Assembly: GCA_016282215.1 (NCBI GenBank)
Contig: JAEEKC010000215.1
Location: 1-11,729, forward strand
DNA length: 11,729 bases
Direction of reading: 5' to 3'
Source: Lachnospiraceae bacterium
GTDB lineage: Bacteria > Bacillota > Clostridia > Lachnospirales > Lachnospiraceae
A program made the translations under genes and the position numbers. How positions within the stretch are numbered: position 1 is the stretch's first letter; the number at the start of each line of letters is the position of its first letter. Positions 6,397 to 11,729 of this stretch are shown piece after piece. A model generated the notes under the pieces. The model saw only the letters and a list, made by a program, of their open reading frames with translations, did no database searches and was not told where the DNA came from.

Positions 6397-9032
6397 TTCT
6401 TATCCTCCTTCAAATCTGCCGGTGCAAACTCCAGTGCTTCATCTTCGTCTGCCACCCCTGTCTCGTCTGCGGGCGAAAATTCCAGTGCCTCATCTTCGTC
6501 AGATTCTTCTGCAGGTGAAAACTCCAGCACCTCATCGTCCTGCGTTACATCTCCCCTTACATCATCGCGAATCGCATGCAGCAGGGTTTCGTATTGTTTC
6601 AAAAACGAATCATGTTCATTTCTGACGGTCTCCAAATCCCCCGCCTTTGCTGCCAGCTCCAGTGTCCTTGCCAGCTCAGAAATCTCACCGGCCCCTATCA
6701 TCTTGGATGTGCTTTTGATCGCATGCACATGGATCGCATAATCTTTCCAATCTTCCGTGTCATAACACTTCTGCAACCGCTCCGTCTTTTCTTTCGGCAT
6801 GCCGGCATATTCGTCCAGGATCTGTCGGTAGAGATCACCGTCCCCGCGGCAATATTTCAACCCCTGTGCCACATCTATCCCGTGGCGTTCCAATCCGGAA
6901 AAATCGGCCTCTCCTTTCTTTTCCTCTGTGCCCGCCTGTGAACTTGTTTCCGCAGGACTTTCTGCAGGGATAACCTGTTCCTGTGCATAGGATTCTTCTA
7001 TGCTCTCATAGACAATCGCTGATTTCGGAAGCACATGTTTCAGCACTCTTTCTAAATCCATGATCTCGATGGGCTTGGGAATAAATCCGTCAAAGCCCTC
7101 CGACAGGAACATTTCCTTTGCAGAGCTTATGGCATTTGCCGTCAAAGCCACAATGCAAAGCTCCTGTTTTTTCTCACCTGCCTTGAGCCTTAAGCGCTTC
7201 ATCGCCTCGACGCCGTCCATCTCCGGCATCATATGATCCATGAAAATGATATCAAAACTACGCTGCTCGCAGATCCTGATCGCTTCCGGTCCGCTTCCCG
7301 CAGTCGTCACTATCATACCGTAGGTTTCAAATATTCCCTGGGCCACCATGAGATTCATCGGTTCGTCATCAACCACCAGCGCGCGCACGCCCGGACAGAG
7401 CATACGCTCCTGTACGTTGAAGCCGGTTTTGTCCGCCTGATTCAAAACATTTACGATCTGGCTTCCGTAAAAGGGCTTGCCCAGCACTATGATCCCCTGT
7501 TTCACCTGCCCTAAAAGTCCCCTGTCCGCAACGATGGCCACATGGATATTCTGAGAGAGCGAATCGATAAAATCCCTGTTTTCGATATACTCACCCGTCC
7601 CCACAAACAGATGGGTCACGTTTTCCGATTGCAGGAGTTTTTTCAATTCCTCAATAGATTGCACCCGCAAAAAAGGAAGACCGCTTTTCTCGATCAGATG
7701 GTTGATCATATTCATATAATATGCTTTGATCCTGGGATGATTCGTAGTGATGAACCCAAGGAATCCTGCCACAACACATTTTTCCTTGTCGCGGACGGAA
7801 ATGCAGGGCGTTTCATTCACGATCTCCTGGGGAATGCTGACCTGCACGATCGTTCCCTTCCCCTTCTCACTCTCGAAGGAAAGCATTCCGCCCATTGCCT
7901 TTACAAAACCGCTGACAATGGGAATCCCGAGCCCAAGCCCCCCGGCCATTCTTGATCTTCCGGAATCTGACTGATAGAACTTATCGTAGATATGCCGGAT
8001 CTGGGCTTCATCCATTCCGATACCGGTATCCTCAACTCTTATCACCAGATTGACGCCATAAGGTTTTTTTACGGAATGGATATGGACGTAGACGCCGCCT
8101 TCAGCTGTAAATTTGAATCCATTACTGATCAGATGCCAAAGGATCTTTTTGATCTTGCTCTCATCCCCCGCCAACACGGAAGGAATATCCGGATCAAGAT
8201 CCACCACCAGTTCAAGACCGTTCTTTTCCATAAAGGAAATCTGTGTCAGCAGATCGTTGATCACGGAATTGATCATATAACTGGATTTATTTACTGACAG
8301 CTTCTCCATATCAATCTCGGTAAAATCCAGAATATCGCCAATCTGCTCTGCCACGCGGTGTCCTGCTTCGGAAATAGCCTTCAGATCGTTTCGCACCGCA
8401 GGAGGAAACTTTTCTTTTTCCAGCACGGAAGTCAGTCCGATCACCGCATTCACCGGCGTACGGATCTCATGGGAAACATTTGCCAGAAAATTGTTGACCT
8501 TGCCGTTCTCTTCCCTGACATCCAGAATTTCCTTTTGCAATTTTTGCTGCGCATCGTTCCAGGAAGACATGATCTTTTTTGCGATCACAGCAGAAAGCGG
8601 AACTAACGCGAATTGCCATCCGATCCGGAAGATCTCTGAGGCCTCAAGGCTTCCCATGTCAAATCCGCCGGCCAGATACTGATGCATGAACATGCCCGCC
8701 ATTCCCACGACCGAGCCTGTCGGCAGCAAAAATGCCTCTCCTGATGCCGCAAACAAAAAGAGCATGATCACAACGATCGCCGTGCTTTCATAGATCGTTT
8801 CAATATGCACGGTAAAATAAAACACTTCCACCATGAAAAAAAAGCAAAAGTTAAACAATGCAAACTTTTCCGAACCGCGTTTGGAAATAAACAGATACCA
8901 GCAGAAAACCAGTTCTGCCAGAAAAACCGGAAGGATCCAGACATCCAGTCCCAGCATCCTGTTAACCAGAAAAACTGCGCCGGAAAAGACAGTCAAAGCC
9001 ATGATCATAATGAGATGAAAAGAATGCTTCAC
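6393..9032 (-). CDS. Membrane hybrid histidine kinase with pseudo-receiver, receiver, Hpt and acidic repeat tail
   Basis: Predicted 879 residues. About six hydrophobic segments occupy 5-152. HisKA carries FLANVSHEIRTP (H188); the HATPase domain has the N box ISNGFKFT (N304), G1 VEDTGIGM and G2 GGLGLGIPIV. Residues 418-530 resemble a receiver that keeps the lysine loop (LGKP, 518-520) but has no Asp at the phosphorylation site (HLFVGTG), so it is a pseudo-receiver. A true receiver follows at 549-668 (VVDDE, D599 in FMDHMMPEMDG, K653). An Hpt domain at about 710-820 has its histidine in HAIKSTSK (H770), giving a full His-Asp-His relay in one chain. The last 50 residues are three acidic repeats around LEFSPAD. 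The start is GTG, eight bases after GGGAGG, and that site lies inside the end of the preceding regulator gene (3-bp gap), so the two are likely coupled. It probably phosphorylates that regulator. Confidence 0.93.
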   Translation of the reverse strand: MKHSFHLIMIMALTVFSGAVFLVNRMLGLDVWILPVFLAELVFCWYLFISKRGSEKFALFNFCFFFMVEVFYFTVHIETIYESTAIVVIMLFLFAASGEAFLLPTGSVVGMAGMFMHQYLAGGFDMGSLEASEIFRIGWQFALVPLSAVIAKKIMSSWNDAQQKLQKEILDVREENGKVNNFLANVSHEIRTPVNAVIGLTSVLEKEKFPPAVRNDLKAISEAGHRVAEQIGDILDFTEIDMEKLSVNKSSYMINSVINDLLTQISFMEKNGLELVVDLDPDIPSVLAGDESKIKKILWHLISNGFKFTAEGGVYVHIHSVKKPYGVNLVIRVEDTGIGMDEAQIRHIYDKFYQSDSGRSRMAGGLGLGIPIVSGFVKAMGGMLSFESEKGKGTIVQVSIPQEIVNETPCISVRDKEKCVVAGFLGFITTNHPRIKAYYMNMINHLIEKSGLPFLRVQSIEELKKLLQSENVTHLFVGTGEYIENRDFIDSLSQNIHVAIVADRGLLGQVKQGIIVLGKPFYGSQIVNVLNQADKTGFNVQERMLCPGVRALVVDDEPMNLMVAQGIFETYGMIVTTAGSGPEAIRICEQRSFDIIFMDHMMPEMDGVEAMKRLRLKAGEKKQELCIVALTANAISSAKEMFLSEGFDGFIPKPIEIMDLERVLKHVLPKSAIVYESIEESYAQEQVIPAESPAETSSQAGTEEKKGEADFSGLERHGIDVAQGLKYCRGDGDLYRQILDEYAGMPKEKTERLQKCYDTEDWKDYAIHVHAIKSTSKMIGAGEISELARTLELAAKAGDLETVRNEHDSFLKQYETLLHAIRDDVRGDVTQDDEVLEFSPAEESDEDEALEFSPADETGVADEDEALEFAPADLKEDKK
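6408..6539 (-). repeat. In-gene tandem repeat coding for acidic LEFSPAD units
   Basis: Three imperfect copies of about 42-51 bp encode DDEVLEFSPAEES, DEDEALEFSPADET and DEDEALEFAPADLK at residues 832-875 of the hybrid kinase. The nucleotide copies share the plus-strand core TCCAGTGC-TCATCTTCGTC with third-position differences, which indicates duplication followed by protein-level conservation of the hydrophobic LEF[SA]PA core among acidic residues. This suggests a short peptide motif kept for binding, but no partner can be named. Confidence 0.8.
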
Positions 9033-9035
9033 GGT

Positions 9036-10043
9036 CTATACCTCCCTCATCTGATAATCCGTATCTTCATCGATCATGGCAAGCATGATATCGGCAAATA
9101 CAGGATCAAACTGACTCCCGCGCCCTTTTACGATCTCTTCCCGCACCGTCTCCTGCGGCAGAACATCACGGTAGCTTCTCCTGCTTGACATGGCATCATA
9201 GGAATCAGCAACAGCAATGATCCTTGCCTCCTCGGGTATTTCCTTTCCCTCAATGCCATCGGGATATCCGCCGCCGCCATAACGTTCATGATGCCACCTT
9301 GCGCCTGTGATCAGCGCCGGCATTTCTTTAATATTCTTCAGGATCCGCGCCCCCATCACCGGATGATTCTTGATCTGTTCAAATTCCTCATCATTCAGTT
9401 TCGCAGGCTTATTGATCACCGCGTCCGGAACGCCGATCTTGCCTACATCATGCAGCAGCCCCATCATGTAGATATCATCCAGTTTTTTGCCTCTGTATCC
9501 ATACCGCCTGGCTATTTCTTTGGAATACTGCGCCACACGGCCGGAATGACCGTTTGTATAGGTATCCTTGGCATCAATGGCATCTGCCAGCGACTGCACG
9601 ACATGAATAAACAGCCGCTCGTTTTCCTCCGTTTTCTTTTTCACTTCCTGCTCTAAGTCTTTCTGCAGATGATTCAGGTCAATGATATGCCTGACACGTA
9701 TGATGAGTACATCGGCAATAAACGGTTTCTTGATGAAATCCATTGCGCCGAGGGACAGCCCCTTTGACTCCAGCTCCTCATTCTCATCTGCTGTCAAAAA
9801 CAGAACCGGGACCTCTTCCTTCGGATTTTGCTGCCGAAAACGCTGCAGCGTTTCGAAGCCATCCATTTCCGGCATATTGATATCTAACAATACCAGATCC
9901 GGATACCCGTTCTTTTCCACATAACTCAAAAGCGCTTTCCCTGATTTGAGCGCTGTCACCCGAAATCCCGCTTCACTGAGAAAGGAACCTGCCATCTTCA
10001 GATTCGCCATATCATCATCTACTACGATCACCCAGTCAGACAT
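9036..10043 (-). CDS. RpfG-like response regulator: receiver plus HD-GYP domain
   Basis: Predicted cytoplasmic two-domain regulator, 335 residues from the preferred ATG at 10043 (337 from the ATG at 10049; numbering here uses the longer form). The receiver (5-122) has the acidic cluster VVDDD, phospho-acceptor D56 in LLDINMPEMDG and K108 in FIKKPF. A helical linker (124-145, rich in K and E) joins it to an HD-GYP domain with GHSGRVA (H168), LLHDVGKIGVP (H200, D201), NHPVMG, HHERY (253-257), GGGGYP and DSYDAMSSRRSY. The usual Asp of HHExxDGxGYP is Gly258; other ligands are intact, so c-di-GMP hydrolysis is still expected. The start choice rests on GGAGG touching the first ATG but lying six bases before the second. 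It is the first full-length gene of the operon, 3 bp before the hybrid kinase that likely phosphorylates it. Confidence 0.94.
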   Translation of the reverse strand: MSDWVIVVDDDMANLKMAGSFLSEAGFRVTALKSGKALLSYVEKNGYPDLVLLDINMPEMDGFETLQRFRQQNPKEEVPVLFLTADENEELESKGLSLGAMDFIKKPFIADVLIIRVRHIIDLNHLQKDLEQEVKKKTEENERLFIHVVQSLADAIDAKDTYTNGHSGRVAQYSKEIARRYGYRGKKLDDIYMMGLLHDVGKIGVPDAVINKPAKLNDEEFEQIKNHPVMGARILKNIKEMPALITGARWHHERYGGGGYPDGIEGKEIPEEARIIAVADSYDAMSSRRSYRDVLPQETVREEIVKGRGSQFDPVFADIMLAMIDEDTDYQMREV

Positions 10044-10049
10044 TTTCAT

Positions 10050-10054
10050 CCTCC
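10050..10054 (-). promoter_or_regulatory. Ribosome binding site deciding the regulator's start
   Basis: GGAGG on the minus strand is directly followed by ATGAAAATG. It has no room to serve the first ATG (10049-10047) but is six bases from the second (10043-10041), which is therefore the better start. Confidence 0.7.
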
Positions 10055-10070
10055 ATACACTTCCTTATAT

Positions 10071-10119
10071 TGATCAGAAGTTTATCCCTCGGTATTTTCA
10101 TATCGGACTTTACACTACC
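10071..10119 (-). repeat. Leader repeat, copy A (before the response regulator)
   Basis: A 49-base block that aligns without gaps to 10239-10287 at 38 of 49 positions, by hand comparison. On the minus strand the shared parts are GTGTAAAG, CGATATGAAAA and GATAAACT-CTGAT; the middle eight bases differ. The block ends about 17 bases before the GGAGG of the response regulator gene. No helix is conserved between copies, so a DNA-binding site or an unstructured RNA element is as likely as a riboregulator. Confidence 0.7.
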
Positions 10120-10126
10120 TTTACTT

Positions 10127-10219
10127 TCAAACAGAAAAAGCGCGCATGACAGGACATACATTCACTGCCATGCACGCTTGTTTCTTATCAAGCCTAATCC
10201 TTACCGATTTATAATCCAT
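10127..10219 (-). CDS. Candidate 30-residue leader peptide overlapping the terminator hairpin
   Basis: A short frame starts at ATG (10219-10217), seven bases after AGGGG, and ends at TGA (10129-10127). The peptide begins MDYKSVRIRLDKKQ and ends with NVCPVMRAFSV; it is basic, has two Cys, and matches no family I recognise. Both arms of the hairpin at 10138-10179 and its U-run lie inside the frame, and the stop comes just after the U-run. A translating ribosome would therefore disrupt the hairpin, as in leader-peptide attenuation. There is no run of one regulatory codon, so a classical amino-acid attenuator is not indicated. It could also be a chance frame or the remnant of a duplicated gene start, since a copy of the leader repeat precedes it just as one precedes the regulator. 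Confidence 0.38.
   Translation of the reverse strand: MDYKSVRIRLDKKQACMAVNVCPVMRAFSV
10135..10179 (-). terminator. Intrinsic terminator or attenuator in the sensory operon leader
   Basis: On the minus strand AAGCGTGCATGGCAG (10179-10165) pairs with CTGTCATGCGCGCTT (10152-10138) around a 12-base loop, a 15-pair stem, followed by TTTTT (10139-10135). Two of the pairs are G-U wobbles that form only in minus-strand RNA; on the plus strand they become A-C mismatches, so the structure belongs to the leftward transcript. It lies about 125-170 bases after the proposed promoter and about 90 bases before the response regulator, so full-length operon mRNA must read through it. It either regulates the operon or ends a short upstream transcript. 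Confidence 0.72.
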
Positions 10220-10238
10220 CTGTGGTCCCCTCATGTAT

Positions 10239-10287
10239 TTATCAGCAGTTTATCAACTCAGTTTTTCATATCGAGCTTTACACTGCC
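10239..10287 (-). repeat. Leader repeat, copy B (before the small leader ORF)
   Basis: Partner of the 10071-10119 block, 168 bp away in the same direction. It ends about 20 bases before the ATG of the 30-residue candidate ORF, nearly the same spacing as copy A to the response regulator start. In this copy GCAGT near the beginning can pair with ACTGC near the end; that pairing is broken in copy A. Confidence 0.7.
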
Positions 10288-10310
10288 TATCACACAGAAT
10301 GCACAGACAC

Positions 10311-10339
10311 ATTTTACAACAGAATGGCGTAAAAATCAA
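10311..10339 (-). promoter_or_regulatory. Probable sigma-A promoter of the sensory operon
   Basis: On the minus strand TTGATT (10339-10334) and TAAAAT (10316-10311) are separated by 17 bases. Transcription would start near 10304 and give a leader of about 255 bases holding both 49-base repeats, the small ORF and the hairpin. No better minus-strand promoter was seen nearer to the regulator gene. Confidence 0.62.
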
Positions 10340-10362
10340 ACTGACTTATTATCCATCATCGG

Positions 10363-10391
10363 TTGCACATCACGCGATTATACTGTATAAT
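10363..10391 (+). promoter_or_regulatory. Promoter of the toxin-antitoxin pair
   Basis: TTGCAC (10363-10368), a 17-base spacer and a perfect TATAAT (10386-10391) on the plus strand. The start site would be near 10398, leaving an untranslated leader of about 70 bases before the antitoxin ATG. It faces away from the operon promoter at 10311-10339, so the two transcription units diverge. Confidence 0.78.
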
Positions 10392-10401
10392 GTATATACA
10401 T
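10377..10401. promoter_or_regulatory. Overlapping palindromes, likely antitoxin operator
   Basis: ATTATACTGTATAAT (10377-10391) is a perfect 7-1-7 palindrome covering the -10 box, and ATGTATATACAT (10390-10401) is a perfect 12-bp palindrome covering the start site. AbrB-fold antitoxins of the MazE family commonly repress their own operon by binding palindromes at the promoter. The role is inferred from position and symmetry. Confidence 0.55.
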
Positions 10402-10469
10402 TTCTGGTGTAGATTCAAAAATGAAGCATCGCGGTCAGGATATAGGTAATAAGTTAAAGGAGTGATTGT

Positions 10470-10712
10470 ATGGAGCAGGTAGCAATAAGAGCTTGGGGCA
10501 ATAGTCAGGGAATACGAATTCCTAAGGATATATTAGAACAAATGCAATTAAAAGTTTCTGATGTTCTGGAAATAGAAGTAATAGATGAAAGCATAGTACT
10601 TAGAAAGCAGTTTGTTCATAAAACTTTTGAAGAAAGACTTGCCGAATATAACGGTGAAATAACGGTTTGTGATTTTGATTGGGGTGAGCCGGCAGGGAGA
10701 GAAATTCTATGA
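10470..10712 (+). CDS. mazE: MazE-type antitoxin with AbrB/SpoVT DNA-binding fold
   Basis: Predicted 80-residue cytoplasmic protein. Residues 1-48 have the swapped-hairpin AbrB pattern typical of MazE: AIRAWGNSQGIRIPKDIL followed by LKVSDVLEIEVIDESIVLRK. Residues 49-80 are acidic and probably unfolded alone (FEERLAEYNGEI, CDFDWGEP), the part that in this family wraps around and neutralises the toxin. The ATG follows AAAGGAG by seven bases. The last four bases (ATGA) overlap the start of the toxin gene, the usual coupled antitoxin-first order. The gene is visibly more A+T-rich than the operon to its left and on the opposite strand, which fits acquisition as a unit. Confidence 0.9.
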   Translation: MEQVAIRAWGNSQGIRIPKDILEQMQLKVSDVLEIEVIDESIVLRKQFVHKTFEERLAEYNGEITVCDFDWGEPAGREIL

Positions 10713-11020
10713 ACGAGCTATTTCAAGGAGATATTATTAAGATTACAGGTTTCAAGAAGCAGTTATTTGTTATAGTCAGTAAAAATGCCTTCATAAGGGC
10801 AACAGGGATATTTCATGTATGTCCTATGATACCCGCATTTCCGCCGGGCCCTCTGCATATTTTAGTGTGTGGTGAAAAGGGTGAAACGGGAACTGTAATA
10901 TGTGAGCAGATAAAAGCAATAGATCCTAACGCAAGAGGCTGTCATAGAGTTGATCTTCTGAAATACAAAGATGTTATGAATGTATCTGATGCAGTTCAAG
11001 GCATTTTTGAATATGATTGA
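10709..11020 (+). CDS. mazF: Divergent MazF/PemK-family toxin
   Basis: Predicted 103-residue protein with the MazF/PemK layout: QGDIIKITGF at the start, an IVSKNAFIRATGIFHVCPMIPAF core, GTVICEQIKAID (the dQ-kxxD strand of the family) and a closing helix DAVQGIFEYD. Known members cut mRNA at short sequences. The usual Arg-Pro before the VLS strand reads KQ (KKQLFVIVS), and the Thr/Ser of the catalytic loop after CP is not where expected (PMIPA), so it belongs to a diverged branch and nuclease activity cannot be assumed. The start overlaps the antitoxin stop and has AGGGAG nine bases upstream. No clear terminator follows. Confidence 0.85.
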   Translation: MNELFQGDIIKITGFKKQLFVIVSKNAFIRATGIFHVCPMIPAFPPGPLHILVCGEKGETGTVICEQIKAIDPNARGCHRVDLLKYKDVMNVSDAVQGIFEYD

Positions 11021-11224
11021 GGATGGTTTGTTTCACTGTTTACGCAAAGCCATTTGGATATCAAATGCACATATAACCAAGTCAACGCAAGATACAAACC
11101 CGGAATTATCACACACACACACATATATTCAGAGGTGTTTCAAACGTTTTGGCAATATTGTCCCCCCGTTAAGTCAGTCATCAATTTTCTACGCTTAAGA
11201 GTTTATTTCTCTAGCAATCATATG
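11021..11224. other. Spacer between convergent toxin and HD-GYP-like genes
   Basis: These 204 bases are A+T-rich and carry no supported gene. They hold a CA run (11110-11123) and a short hairpin CATTTG-GATAT-CAAATG near 11050-11066 without a T-run. No convincing terminator for either converging gene is visible. Confidence 0.5.
11110..11123. repeat. (CA)7 dinucleotide run
   Basis: Seven CA units in a row in non-coding sequence, followed by TATAT. It is too short and too far from any start to suggest phase variation of a neighbouring gene. Confidence 0.6.
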
Positions 11225-11729
11225 CTATAAAGAGGCTAACAGCTTGTAGGTTTCCCTGTAGAGGTTCATTCTTCCCTCATCTAATAAATAATCCAGATCT
11301 CTTTTGGTTTTTTCATCTCGTAAGAGTTCCGGTCCCCAGGGTGCATATCTGGTACCTGCATCCAGGATCACTTCCTGCTCAAAGTCTTTAAAGGTCTTTC
11401 CTCTGTTATAGCTTCTTCCTACGCTGTCTGTTGCTGCATCCATACAGTCAGCTATCGTAACGATGTCTGTGATGATCTTAACGGGACTTTTACCGCCGTT
11501 AAATCTCATGGGATATCCTTTGCTGCCGTCATACCATAGATGATGCCCTCTTGCAACTTCTGCATATCTTTGTGTGGACTGATGCTTTATAAGCAGATGA
11601 TATCCGATATCCGGATGCTGCTTTACAAGGTCAAACTCCATATCCAGAAGCTTTCGTCCGTAAACAAAGATCGTGTCTATGATCATAAGTTTCCCGAAAT
11701 CATGACAAAGGGCAGCATGATAAGCATAC
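11225..11729 (-). CDS. C-terminal part of a divergent HD-GYP-like protein (5' end outside window)
   Basis: The frame is open to the right edge, giving 167 visible residues; the Met at 11686 is internal because the HD motif lies before it (YHAALCHDFGKL, read from 11728). Further family marks are QHPDIGYHLL, GHHLWYDGSKGYP and IADCMDAATDS-GRSY, followed by GTRYAPWGPELL. The Glu of the HHE triplet is Leu and the DSYDAMT-RxY block is altered, so metal binding and c-di-GMP hydrolysis may be lost or changed, although the HD pair, DG and GYP remain. It is on the same strand as the sensory operon and separated from it by mazEF; it may have been joined to the operon before the toxin-antitoxin pair arrived, or may be an independent gene. 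The N-terminal part cannot be judged. Confidence 0.85.
   Translation of the reverse strand, partial: YAYHAALCHDFGKLMIIDTIFVYGRKLLDMEFDLVKQHPDIGYHLLIKHQSTQRYAEVARGHHLWYDGSKGYPMRFNGGKSPVKIITDIVTIADCMDAATDSVGRSYNRGKTFKDFEQEVILDAGTRYAPWGPELLRDEKTKRDLDYLLDEGRMNLYRETYKLLASL

Noticed and set aside
10050..10310. A c-di-GMP riboswitch (class I or II) in the operon leader
   Set aside because: A natural expectation for this operon, but the conserved aptamer blocks of neither class are present on the minus strand.
10377..10382. TATAAT on the minus strand inside the palindrome as a second operon promoter
   Set aside because: The hexamer at the correct distance upstream (AGAAAT) does not resemble a -35 box; the match comes from the palindrome's symmetry.
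11225..11686. Reading the right-edge gene as a complete 153-residue protein starting at 11686
   Set aside because: The frame continues upstream to the edge and contains the HD motif (CHDFGKL) before that Met, so the gene is truncated by the window.
1..11729. CRISPR arrays, insertion sequences, tRNA or rRNA genes
   Set aside because: No regularly spaced direct repeats, transposase-like frames, terminal inverted repeats or RNA gene signatures were seen on either strand.

Overview
The window looks like chromosomal DNA of an anaerobic Firmicute of the class Clostridia, most likely Lachnospiraceae. This is inferred from strong AGGAGG-type ribosome binding sites, frequent GTG starts, moderate base composition by eye, an FMN riboswitch, and the family mix (HD-GYP proteins, hybrid kinases, DegV, MazEF). 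There is no rRNA or tRNA gene to fix the taxonomy. Almost everything lies on the minus strand; only a small toxin-antitoxin pair is on the plus strand.

Layout from left to right. (1) Positions 9-194 hold an FMN riboswitch read leftwards, with its promoter at 230-258; the riboflavin-related gene it controls lies beyond the left edge. (2) Positions 336-10043 hold a tightly packed minus-strand sensory operon. In transcription order it encodes a receiver/HD-GYP response regulator (9036-10043), a membrane hybrid histidine kinase with a pseudo-receiver, a receiver, an Hpt domain and a repetitive acidic tail (6393-9032), a membrane hybrid histidine kinase fused to a complete DegV-type lipid-binding domain (3706-6396), a membrane GGDEF-EAL protein that has lost its catalytic motifs (1806-3716), and a membrane HD-GYP phosphodiesterase (336-1721). 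The first four genes are separated by 3 bp or overlap by 4 or 11 bp; the last is 84 bp downstream. (3) The 10050-10469 spacer holds the operon's leader: a promoter (10311-10339), two diverged copies of a 49-bp repeat, a 30-residue candidate leader ORF, and a long hairpin with a U-run overlapping the end of that ORF. (4) A plus-strand mazEF-type pair (10470-11020) has its own promoter, overlaid by palindromes. (5) At the right edge is the 3' part of a third, divergent HD-GYP-like gene on the minus strand.

Working model (inference): the two kinases sense membrane or lipid-related signals and pass phosphate through their receivers and the single Hpt domain to the RpfG-like regulator, whose HD-GYP output would hydrolyse cyclic di-GMP. 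The window has no DNA-binding response regulator and no intact diguanylate cyclase, so the module looks built to lower or read c-di-GMP rather than make it. The most unusual elements are the kinase-receiver-DegV fusion, the probable attenuator with duplicated elements in the operon leader, and the doubly degenerate GGDEF-EAL protein.
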